DNA from: JAHQVK01 sp036788295
Lineage (GTDB): Bacteria > Myxococcota > Kuafuiibacteriia > Kuafuiibacteriales > Kuafuiibacteriaceae
Reading direction: 5' to 3'
NCBI GenBank assembly: GCA_036788295.1
Contig: DAIQNR010000002.1
Coordinates: forward strand, 62,001 to 126,000
DNA length: 64,000 bases
The translations under genes and the position numbers were made by a program. This document shows, in pieces, positions 9,166 to 17,473 of the stretch; the stretch's first letter is position 1; the number at the start of each line of letters is the position of its first letter. The notes under the pieces were generated by a model. That model was given only the letters and a program-made list of their open reading frames with translations, had not been told where the DNA came from and ran no database searches.

Positions 9166-10341
9166 GTGAGGCGGGTCGTGGTGCTCGCTGGGCTCGCGGT
9201 GGCCTGCCGCGACCCGATGCCGGTCGCGGCCCCGGACGCGGCTGAAGCCCCGGAGGCTTCGGCCCTCGATCTCACCGATCCAGAGGCCTGCGCCCCGTGC
9301 CACGCCGCGGTGGTGGAGGCGTGGCGAGGCTCGATGCACGCGCAGGCCCACACCGAGCGCGATCCGCTCTACGGGGCGATGCACGCGCTGCGGACCGAAA
9401 AGCAGGGAGCGGCGCTGACCGCCGCCTGCGCCGAGTGCCACAACCCTCAGGCCCCAGAGGCGCCGGACTCGCCCGCGGGCAGGGCTGGGGTGGGTTGCCT
9501 CGCTTGCCACGCGGTGGAGCGGGTGGACCGCGGGGACGGGAAGATGGGGCGGAGGGCGCTGCCGTGGTCCGATCCGGTCGTGCTGCGGGGGCCGCATGAC
9601 CTTGGAGCCGAAGCTTCCCCCGTCCACCGCACCGGCAAGTCCGCCCCGCACCTCACCGACGGGACGACCATCTGCCTCGCGTGCCACGACAGCACCGAGA
9701 CTCCTCGAGGGGTGGCCGCCTGCACGACCGGGCCCGAGCACCGGGCGGCGGAGGACGGCGCGACCTGCACGGGATGCCACATGCCGTGGGTCGATGCTCC
9801 GAGCGGCGCGGTGTCCACCCGGGCTCGGCACCGCAGCCACGCGTTTCTTGGGCCCCACCGCCTGTGGCAGGGGGGAGACGACGGGTTCATGGCCGGCGCG
9901 GCGGACCTCGAGGCGACATTCGAAGGCGGCACCCTGGTCGTCCGGCTCGAAAACCGGTCGAGCCACGGCTTTCCAAGTGGGTTTCCCGGTCGGCAGGTGA
10001 CGGTTCGGGTGGAGGGCTTCGATCGAGCCGGGCTCCCCTTCGAGATCCCGGAGCCGACGCGAACGCTCGGAAAAGTGTACGTGGACGACGCGGGGGCGCC
10101 CACGATGGCCGCGTTTTCGGCCGCGCTGAAGGAGGACACCCGGCTTCGGCCCGGCGAGCGTCGAGAGTTCCGGTTCCCGGTGAGCGAGCGGGTGGCGCGG
10201 GTCGATGTCTCCCTTCTTTTCGCGCTCGCCCCAAAGCCGCTGTTCGTCCGCCTCGGCCTCGGGGACCGGCCGGAGTCGACGCCTCGGGTCGTCTCGACCC
10301 AAACGGTGCAGCGCTCCCCTCGCTCAGCGCGCCCGTTCTGA
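9166..10341 (+). CDS. Five-heme cytochrome c lipoprotein
   Basis: 391 residues from GTG at 9166. This start gives VRRVVVLAGLAVAC, a short lipoprotein signal with the lipidated Cys at 14; upstream in-frame codons give only Arg/Pro-rich sequence. Five CXXCH heme-binding motifs are present: CAPCH (42-46), CAECH (88-92), CLACH (111-115), CLACH (170-174) and CTGCH (201-205). Extra histidines in the heme domain (MHAQAH, GPHD, RARHRSH) are candidate distal ligands. The last 180 residues are heme-free and beta-rich. The layout is that of the cytochrome c554/multiheme family that carries electrons in the periplasm or on the outer membrane. The partner is unknown; sulfide oxidation by the nearby SQR would deliver electrons to quinones, not directly here. 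Confidence 0.87.
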   Translation: MRRVVVLAGLAVACRDPMPVAAPDAAEAPEASALDLTDPEACAPCHAAVVEAWRGSMHAQAHTERDPLYGAMHALRTEKQGAALTAACAECHNPQAPEAPDSPAGRAGVGCLACHAVERVDRGDGKMGRRALPWSDPVVLRGPHDLGAEASPVHRTGKSAPHLTDGTTICLACHDSTETPRGVAACTTGPEHRAAEDGATCTGCHMPWVDAPSGAVSTRARHRSHAFLGPHRLWQGGDDGFMAGAADLEATFEGGTLVVRLENRSSHGFPSGFPGRQVTVRVEGFDRAGLPFEIPEPTRTLGKVYVDDAGAPTMAAFSAALKEDTRLRPGERREFRFPVSERVARVDVSLLFALAPKPLFVRLGLGDRPESTPRVVSTQTVQRSPRSARPF

Positions 10342-10692
10342 CCGGCGAAAGCGGACCATCCCGTCGGCTCCGTTGAAACGTGGGGAGGGGGCTTCGGTCG
10401 CCGGGCATGCGGGGAGCCGGGGTCGATTCGGTTCCACCGAGGACTCGGTTCGAGTTCAGGGGTGACATCGATGCCCGCACCGGTGATCGACCCAGCCCCC
10501 GCCGGGCGCGGCCATCCGAGAAAAAGCCGAACGGCCATCGGGGCGCGGCCGCGCCGTCTACCGTCCCGGCCCGCTCGCCCGCCCTCGATCGGCCGCATCG
10601 GCTGCGGCAGCGCGCCGCGTCAACCGACCGCGGACGGGGGTCGAGCCCGGCTCGGGCTCGCTTCCGGTCCGTCGCCGGTCCATGGTCGTTCT
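10342..10692. other. Intergenic region, no gene seen
   Basis: Roughly 350 bases between the cytochrome and the DUF294 gene. The reading frame of the downstream gene stays open across most of it, but the translated product is Arg/Pro/Ala-rich noise without family resemblance, so I treat it as leader sequence. A start as early as ATG 10471 cannot be excluded. Confidence 0.4.
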
Positions 10693-12549
10693 GTGCAGCG
10701 CCCCGATGAGCTCGTGGACGAGCTCGCCGACTACTTCGACTTCCTGAAGCAGCACCTGCCGTTCGCGGAGCTGCCGCCGGTCGAGCTGGCCCGGCTCCTC
10801 GACGGTCTCGAGGTCAGCTACCACCGGGCCGGCGTCCGAATCTTCGCGGTCGGTGAGCAGGTCCGGTTTCTGTACGTCGTGCGAAAAGGCGCGGTCGAGG
10901 TCACCGGGGAGGACGGGAGCCTGATCTCCAGGGAAGGGGAGGGCGATTGCTTCGGATTCCCCGCGCTGCTCACCGGGGGGGTGGCCAAGCGGGAGGCCCG
11001 CTGCGTCGAGGACACCCTGCTCTACGCCGTCTCCGACTCGAAGTTCCACGCGCTGCGGGCGGCCCACCCCCGCTTCGATCGGTTCTTTGGCCAGGCCCAT
11101 GAGTCCCGGCTGCACGCGGGGGTCGAAGAGCAGGGCGGCGGGCTGCTGTCCCAGCGGGTGCGGGATCTCGTCCGCCGGGACCCGGTCTTCGTGCCCCCGG
11201 AGGTCACCGTGCGGGAGGCCGCCAAGCGGATGGCCAGCGAGCGCATCGCCTCGGTGATGGTGGGGGAGCCAGGCAAGCTGGTCGGGATCCTGACCGACCG
11301 CGACCTCCGTTCCCGGGTGGTGGCGGAAGGGCTGGACGCCGATACCCCGGTTCGAGCGGTGATGACGCCGGACCCGTTTCGCATCGACGCCGACGACCGC
11401 AGCCTCGAGGCCCTGCTCTTGATGACCCGGCACCGGGTGCACCACCTGCCGGTGGCGCAGGCGGGCCGCATCGTGGGCATGGTGTCGGCCACCGACCTGC
11501 TGCGGGCGCAGGCCGCCCACCCGGTGTACGTCGTGGGGGAGATCCAGCGGCAGACGACCGAGGACGGACTCGTCGAGGTCAGCCGCCGCCTCCCGAGCGT
11601 CGTCCAGCGGCTTGCGCAAGCCGACCTGCGGGCCTCCGAGGTGGGCCGAGTCATCACCTTCGTGGCCGACGCGCTGACCGAGCGCCTCATCGCGATCGCT
11701 TCGATGTCGCTCGGCCGGGCCCCCGCTCGCTACGCGTGGGTAGGGCTCGGCTCCCAGGGGCGGTGCGAGCTGGGCCTGAACTCCGACCAGGACAACGCGC
11801 TCTTGCTCGAGCCCGGTGTGGACGACCGGTGGTTCGCCGAGCTCGCCGAGCTCGTGACCCATGGCCTCGCCGCGTGCGGCTTTCCGCCGTGCCCCGGGGA
11901 CATCATGGCCACGAACCCCCGGCTGCGAAAGGGGACCGACGCTTGGTCGGCGGACTTCGCCCGGTGGATGGAGACCCCGGACACGAGGGCGCTGCTGAAC
12001 GCGGCCACGTTCTTCGACATGCGCACCGTCCACGGAGACGACCGGCTGGTGCAGGACGTTCGGGCCCGGATGCTCGAGGCGGCCCCGAAGAACCAGCTCT
12101 TTCTCGCCGCGCTCGCCCGCGCCGCGCTCGAGCATCGCCCGCCCATCGGCTTCTTTCGGCAGTTCGTGCTCGACCGCGGGGGCGCCGAGGGCAAGGCGCT
12201 CGATCTCAAGCACCGCGGGATCGCCCCGATCGTGGCCCTCGCCCGGGTGCACGCGCTCGCCAAGGGCTCGCCGGAAGTCGAGACCCGCGCTCGGATCGAG
12301 GATTCGGCCCACCGAGGCTCGCTCAGTCGGTCCGACGCGGCGTCGCTTCTCGACGCCCACGCCTTCGTCGCGCAGTGCCGCTTGCGCCATCAGGCCAAGC
12401 AGCTCGCCGAAGGGTTTCGGCCCGACAACTTCGTCTCGCCCGATGCTCTGTCGAGCTTCGAGCGGGCCCATTTGAAGGACGCCTTTCGCGTGGTCGAGGC
12501 CCTGCAGTCGGGTCTCGAGTTTCGCTACAAGACGGGGATGCTCGGGTGA
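10693..12549 (+). CDS. Cyclic nucleotide-binding / CBS / DUF294 nucleotidyltransferase-like signalling protein
   Basis: 618 residues from GTG at 10693 (ORF start uncertain, GTG 10714 also possible). Domains in order are: a cNMP-binding-like barrel (about 30-140, VRKGAVEVTGEDGSLISREGEG); two CBS repeats (about 165-285, SVMVGEPGKLVGILTDRDL and HHLPVAQAGRIVGMVSATDL); a DUF294 nucleotidyltransferase-like domain with the motif WVGLGSQGRCELGLNSDQDN (about 350-370); and the C-terminal DUF294 helical domain. In the GS-x-DxD-type motif the G-S-Q-G-R-x-E and DQDN residues are retained. The family is GlnD-like and is thought to sense nucleotides, often near transporters. The next gene is a DEDDh exonuclease 4 nt downstream, a recurrent pairing that suggests a shared nucleotide-signalling process. 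Confidence 0.9.
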   Translation: MQRPDELVDELADYFDFLKQHLPFAELPPVELARLLDGLEVSYHRAGVRIFAVGEQVRFLYVVRKGAVEVTGEDGSLISREGEGDCFGFPALLTGGVAKREARCVEDTLLYAVSDSKFHALRAAHPRFDRFFGQAHESRLHAGVEEQGGGLLSQRVRDLVRRDPVFVPPEVTVREAAKRMASERIASVMVGEPGKLVGILTDRDLRSRVVAEGLDADTPVRAVMTPDPFRIDADDRSLEALLLMTRHRVHHLPVAQAGRIVGMVSATDLLRAQAAHPVYVVGEIQRQTTEDGLVEVSRRLPSVVQRLAQADLRASEVGRVITFVADALTERLIAIASMSLGRAPARYAWVGLGSQGRCELGLNSDQDNALLLEPGVDDRWFAELAELVTHGLAACGFPPCPGDIMATNPRLRKGTDAWSADFARWMETPDTRALLNAATFFDMRTVHGDDRLVQDVRARMLEAAPKNQLFLAALARAALEHRPPIGFFRQFVLDRGGAEGKALDLKHRGIAPIVALARVHALAKGSPEVETRARIEDSAHRGSLSRSDAASLLDAHAFVAQCRLRHQAKQLAEGFRPDNFVSPDALSSFERAHLKDAFRVVEALQSGLEFRYKTGMLG

Positions 12550-12553
12550 CCGC

Positions 12554-13213
12554 ATGCTGCAGCGGCTCAGGCGCAGCTACCACGCCAGTCGGGTCCGCGG
12601 TCCGCTGCGCCGCCTGCTCGCTGCGCCCCCGCCTCGGCTCGGCGTGCCGGTCACGGAATCACGCCTTCTCGCGCTCGACCTCGAGCTGACCGGTCTCGAC
12701 CCGTCCCGGGCCGAGGTGATCTCGGTCGGCTTCGTGCCGGTGGACAACCTGCGCATCCGGCTCGGCGAGGCCCGGCGCTTCCTGGTCCGGCCCAACGGCG
12801 ACGTGCAGGCCAGCGCCCACGTTCACCTCCTCCGGGACATGGACCTCCTCGCCGCCGGGACGATCGACGTCGCGCTCGACGCGCTCCTGTCGGCGCTCGA
12901 GGGCCGGGCCATGCTCGTGCACTACGCTGGCCTCGACCACCGGATCCTCTCCCGCTTGTGCAAGGAGCGGTGGTCCGGCCCGCTGATCGTGCCGGTGGTG
13001 GACACGCTGGCGCTCGCTCACCGCAGCGTGCTGCGCAGTGGCCGGGAGGTGATGCCGGGCAGCTTGCGGCTGCCGGCGCTCAGGGCTCGCTATGGGCTCC
13101 CCGTGGCCCGTCTGCACGGGTCGCTGTGCGACGCGGTCGCCACCGCCGAGCTGTTCTTGGCCATGGCGGCCGAGCGGGGCCTGCAGTCTCGCTTGTCGGA
13201 CTTTCTGACGTGA
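12554..13213 (+). CDS. DEDDh 3'-5' exonuclease (DNA polymerase III epsilon-like)
   Basis: 219 residues, starting 4 nt after the DUF294 gene stop. It contains the exonuclease motifs of the DnaQ superfamily: Exo I ALDLELTGLDP (Asp42, Glu44), Exo II HYAGLDHRIL (Asp128) and Exo III HGSLCDAVATAELF (His188, Asp193), giving a complete DEDDh set. The first 35 residues form a basic extension (RLRRSYHASRVRGPLRRLL). It is shorter than a polymerase proofreading subunit with its polymerase-binding tail, and closer to the stand-alone exonucleases coupled to CBS/DUF294 proteins. Its substrate is probably single-stranded DNA or RNA or a small nucleotide. Confidence 0.9.
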   Translation: MLQRLRRSYHASRVRGPLRRLLAAPPPRLGVPVTESRLLALDLELTGLDPSRAEVISVGFVPVDNLRIRLGEARRFLVRPNGDVQASAHVHLLRDMDLLAAGTIDVALDALLSALEGRAMLVHYAGLDHRILSRLCKERWSGPLIVPVVDTLALAHRSVLRSGREVMPGSLRLPALRARYGLPVARLHGSLCDAVATAELFLAMAAERGLQSRLSDFLT

Positions 13214-13265
13214 TCGACGAGGGGCGGCGGTGGTCGCGCGCCGCCATTTTGCGTACAGCCGGCCC

Positions 13266-14375
13266 ATGAGCGAGGCACCGATCGTCACCGTGGTGGGCGC
13301 GCGCCCGAACTTCATGAAGGCGGCCCCGGTCCACCGGGCCTTCACCGCGCTCGGGGTGGCCCACGAGCTGGTGCACACCGGACAGCACTACGATCCCTCG
13401 ATGTCGCAGGTCTTCTTCGACGACCTCGGCCTGCCCGCGCCGGCGGTGCACCTCGGGGTGGGGTCCGGATCGCACGCGGTGCAGACCGCGGAGATCATGC
13501 GCGGCTTCGAGACGGTCTGCGTAGAGAAGAGGCCGCGTCTGGTGCTGGTGGTGGGGGACGTCAACGGGACGGTGGCCGCCGCGCTGGTGGCCGCGAAACT
13601 CGGCATCCCGGTGGGTCACGTGGAAGCGGGCTTGCGCAGCGGCGACTGGTCGATGCCGGAGGAGGTCAACCGGGTGGTCACCGACGCCCTTTCCGACCTC
13701 CTGTTCACCCCTTCCGCCGACGCCGACGAGAACCTCGAGCGGGAGGGGAAGCCGGCCCATCGCGTGCACCGGGTCGGCAACGTCATGATCGACAGCCTCT
13801 TGTCCCACCGGGCCCGGGCCTTGTCCCTGGACGTCCCGGCCCGATTCGGCCTGTCCCGGTCGAGCTTTGCCGTGCTCACGCTGCACCGACCGAGCAACGT
13901 CGATGAAGAAGAAACGCTGACTGGGCTCGTAGGCGCGGTTCTCGAGGTGGCAGCGCGGCTGCCGGTGGTCTTCCCCGTCCATCCCCGGACCCGCACCCGC
14001 CTCGAGGCGACCGGCCTGCTCCCCCGGCTGTCCGCTCCGGGGCTGCACGTCGTCCCTCCGCTCGGCTACCTCGATTTCCTGGGGCTCGTCGCCTCCGCTC
14101 GCCTCGTGCTCACCGACTCCGGCGGCCTGCAGGAGGAGACCACCGCGCTCGGGGTGCCGTGCCTGACCCTACGCGACAACACCGAGCGCCCGATCACGGT
14201 GAGCGAGGGCACGAACACCGTGGTCGGGAGCGATCCGGCGCGCATCGTGGCCGAGGTCTCGGCGGTGCTGGCGGGCGGGGGCAAATCGGGGCGGATCCCG
14301 GACCTCTGGGACGGCCGGGCCGCGGAGCGGATCGCCGGTTGCTGCCTCGATTTCCTCGACGATCGGGCCGGATGA
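13266..14375 (+). CDS. wecB: UDP-N-acetylglucosamine 2-epimerase (non-hydrolysing)
   Basis: 369 residues. It interconverts UDP-GlcNAc and UDP-ManNAc in the cytoplasm for surface polysaccharide synthesis. The N-terminus VTVVGARPNFMKAAPVHRAF is the family signature. Also visible are VHTGQHYDPSMSQVFFDDLG, VVGDVNGTVAAALVAAKLGIPVGHVEAGLRS, the lid motif MPEEVNRVVTD and the UDP-binding GGLQEETTALGVPCLTLRDNTERPIT near residues 286-312. ATG at 13266 places GARPN at the usual distance from the start; upstream codons are not conserved-looking. The length matches the family (360-385). A glycosyltransferase-GtrA gene about 6 kb away could belong to the same pathway (inference). Confidence 0.95.
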   Translation: MSEAPIVTVVGARPNFMKAAPVHRAFTALGVAHELVHTGQHYDPSMSQVFFDDLGLPAPAVHLGVGSGSHAVQTAEIMRGFETVCVEKRPRLVLVVGDVNGTVAAALVAAKLGIPVGHVEAGLRSGDWSMPEEVNRVVTDALSDLLFTPSADADENLEREGKPAHRVHRVGNVMIDSLLSHRARALSLDVPARFGLSRSSFAVLTLHRPSNVDEEETLTGLVGAVLEVAARLPVVFPVHPRTRTRLEATGLLPRLSAPGLHVVPPLGYLDFLGLVASARLVLTDSGGLQEETTALGVPCLTLRDNTERPITVSEGTNTVVGSDPARIVAEVSAVLAGGGKSGRIPDLWDGRAAERIAGCCLDFLDDRAG

Positions 14376-14458
14376 ACGCTCTTTTGGGGTTTTCCAAAGG
14401 TCGACGGGGCGGATTTTGGCTTCCCCCGACCGGGGGCGTTCTCGTATTTCGCTCCGCC

Positions 14459-17434
14459 ATGAGCAGTCTCGCCGCGGGTTTTGGAGCCGGCCGTCGCCTG
14501 GCCTTTGGGTGCGCCGTCCTCTGGGTGGGCATTCACTGCGCCCCTCCGCCCTACGACCGGGAGAGTCCGCCGTCGGCCGACGACACCCCGACGGATCCGC
14601 CCCCCGCGAAGGGCGCCCCTGCCGGCCCCGCCGCGCCTACCTCGACCGTGGCCGGAGCGTTTCTTCACCACCTCCGGCCCCTGATCTTCGAGGGCCGGCG
14701 CTCGGGCGAAGGCTACTTCTCCCCGGACGGCCTTCACCTCGTGTTCCAGAGCGAACGGGAGCCAAAGAACCCATTCTACTAGATCTATTGGCTCGATCTC
14801 CTGTCCGGCGAGGTCGAGCGGATCTCCACCGGGGTCGGCAAGACCACCTGCGCGTGGGTGCACCCGTCGCAGGAGAAGGTCCTGTTCGCCTCGACCCACG
14901 AGGATCCCGAGGCAGAGGCGAAGATGAAGGCGGAGCTCGACGAGCGGGCCTCCGGGGAGCGCCGGCGCTACGCGTGGGACTACGACGAGACCTACGACAT
15001 CTACGAGCGCAGCCTCGACGGGGGGGCTCTTCGCCGGCTGACGTCGGCCCGAGGCTACGACGCAGAGGCGTCCTGGTCGCCGGACGGGTCGCACATCGTC
15101 TTTGCGAGCAACCGACGGGCCTACGAGGGGACGATGAGCGACGCCGAGCGGTCGCGGTTCGAAGTGGATCCTTCGTCGATGATCGATTTGTACCGGATGC
15201 GGGCCGACGGCACCCAGGTCGAGCGGCTCACCGACCACTTCGGGTACGACGGAGGCCCGTTCTATTCTGCGGATGGTTCGAAGATTACTTGGCGGCGCTT
15301 CGACCCGGACGGGAAGACGGCGGAGATTTGGGTGATGAACGCCGATGGCACCAACCAGCGCCCGATCACCGCGCTGTCCGCGATGTCCTGGGCTCCGTTT
15401 TTTCACCCGTCGGGTGACTATCCCATCTTCACCACCAACCTCCACGGCTACGGCAACTTCGAGCTATACCTGGTGCGGGCGGACGGCGGGCCCCCGGTTC
15501 GGGTCACCGACGCCGAGGGTTTCGATGGGCTCCCGGTGTTCTCGCCGGCCGGCGATGAGATCGCCTTCACCCGAGGCCAGGGCAGCGGTGCGCAGCTGGT
15601 GTTCGCGTCGTGGGACGACCGGGCGGCGCGGGCCGCGCTCGGGCTCGATCCGGCGAACGGTCGACCGCCTCGCGCTCTGCCGGAGGGTCCGCTCGACGAG
15701 CGCCGGATCGCCGCCGACGTCGCCGCGCTCACCGCCGACGAGATGGAAGGGCGGCTCACCGGGACGGCGGGCGAAGCTCGGGCGGCCGCGTACGTGGCCC
15801 GGGCGTTCGAGGCGGCCGGGCTCGAGCCAGCGGGGACCGACGGATACTTCGAGCGCTTCGATTTTGTCGCCGGGGTCGAGATCGCCGACGGAAACCGGCT
15901 CGAGCACCAGCGCGACGGCTCGGCCGAGGCGCTCACGCTCGGGGAGGCGTGGCGCCCTCTCGGCTTCTCCCGGACCGCGACCGCGGCCGGCCCGGTCGCG
16001 TTCGCCGGCTACGGGATCGTCGCCCCGGAGGCAGAGAGACAGCCCGCCTACGACGCCTACGGAGGGCTCGACGTGCGAGGTCGGTGGGTCGTCGTGCTTC
16101 GCCACCTCCCCGAAGACGTCAGCCCCGAGCGCCGCCAGCACCTCGCCCGCCACGCGTCGGCCCGTTTGAAGGCGATGGAGGCTCGGGATCGGGGGGCGGT
16201 CGGTCTCGTGGTCGTATCCGGGCCCGAGGACTCCTCGCCGCTGATGGCGCTTCGGTTCGACGCCGCCGTCGGCGGCAACGACATCCTCGCCGTCTCCATG
16301 ACCGCGACCGCCGCCGAGCGCCTGTTGGAGCGGCCGCTGCTGCCGCTATCGGCGGCGCTCGACCGGGGGGAGCCGGTCCCAGGTTTCCTGGTCGAAGGGT
16401 CCACGCTGTCGGCCCGGATCTCGCTCGAGAAGCGCCGGGCGCAGGGCACGAACGTGCTCGGCCGGCTTCGGCGGGCGAAGACGGCCACCTCCGCGGTGCT
16501 CATCGGGGCCCACCTCGACCACCTGGGCCGCGGAGAGGGAGGAGACTCGCTCGCGCGGCCCGAGGAGGAAGGCCAGATTCATCCCGGCGCCGACGACAAC
16601 GCGTCCGGCGTGGCTGGGTTGCTCGCGATCGCCCGGTGGCTCTCGACCGAGCCGATGCCTGGCGCCGAGCGGGACATCGTCTTTGCGGCTTGGTCGGGCG
16701 AAGAGCTCGGCCTGTACGGCTCGACGCACCACGTTCGGGCCCTCGAAGCCAAAGGCCCCTTGAACGACCAGGTCTTCGCCTACCTGAACATGGACATGAT
16801 CGGCCGGCTCCGGGACAACGTGGTGATCCAGGGGGTGGCTTCGAGCCCGGCCTGGCCTCGGGTGCTGGAGGCAGCGAACCTGTCCGCGCGGGCGCCGGTC
16901 CGAACGAGCGGCGAAACCTACCTGCCGACGGACGCCACTCCGTTCTATATGGGCGGGGTCCCGATCTCGAGCGCCTTCACCGGCGCCCACGGGGACTACC
17001 ACAGCCCCCGGGACGTCGCCGAGCGCATAGATGTGCCCGGTCTGGCCCGCGTCGCCCACTTGGTCGGCGAGGTCGGGGCGGCGCTGGCGAAGCGCCTCGA
17101 GCCCCTGCCCCATGTGAAGGTCGCTCCTCCGGAGCGCAGCCCGGGGCGCCGGTCGGGCCGGGCCTACCTCGGGACGATCCCCGACTACGCCGGCTCGTCC
17201 GGGGGCGACGCCGTGGGGGTCCCGGTCTCGGGGGCAGCCAAAGGGAGCCCGGCGGAGAGAGCCGGGGTGCGCGCCGGGGACGTGCTCATCGAGCTCGCCG
17301 GGCAGCCGCTCGCGAACATCTACGACTTCGTGCGCTCGCTCGACCGGCTGAAAGCGGGCGAGCCCACTCTTCTCGTCGTCCTGCGCCAAGGGCAGCGGGT
17401 CGAGATCTCGGTGACGCCCGAGCGTCGGGACTGA
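14459..17434 (+). CDS. TolB-like beta-propeller / M28 aminopeptidase / PDZ protein with an in-frame amber codon
   Basis: One frame of 991 codons is interrupted only by TAG at 14780-14782, inside KNPFY-(stop)-IYWLDLLSGE, where Gln would be expected. The N-terminus is a hydrophobic export signal (residues 12-27). WD40-like PD40 repeats follow (about 85-400, motifs SADGSKITW, SPDGSHIVFAS). A PA-like insert and a peptidase M28 domain come next (about 420-860, with LIGAHLDHLG, HPGADDNASGV, SGEELGLYGS, NMDMIGRL supplying the two-zinc ligands), then a C-terminal PDZ domain (about 895-985, SPAERAGVRAGDVLIELAG). It is expected to be a periplasmic or outer-membrane zinc exopeptidase. The amber codon means readthrough, a base error or recent inactivation; an internal start near 14858 would lose the signal. 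Confidence 0.85.
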
Positions 17435-17473
17435 TGGGAGCGTGAGCCGGGGGTTTCGCTTCGTCGCCGGCCC

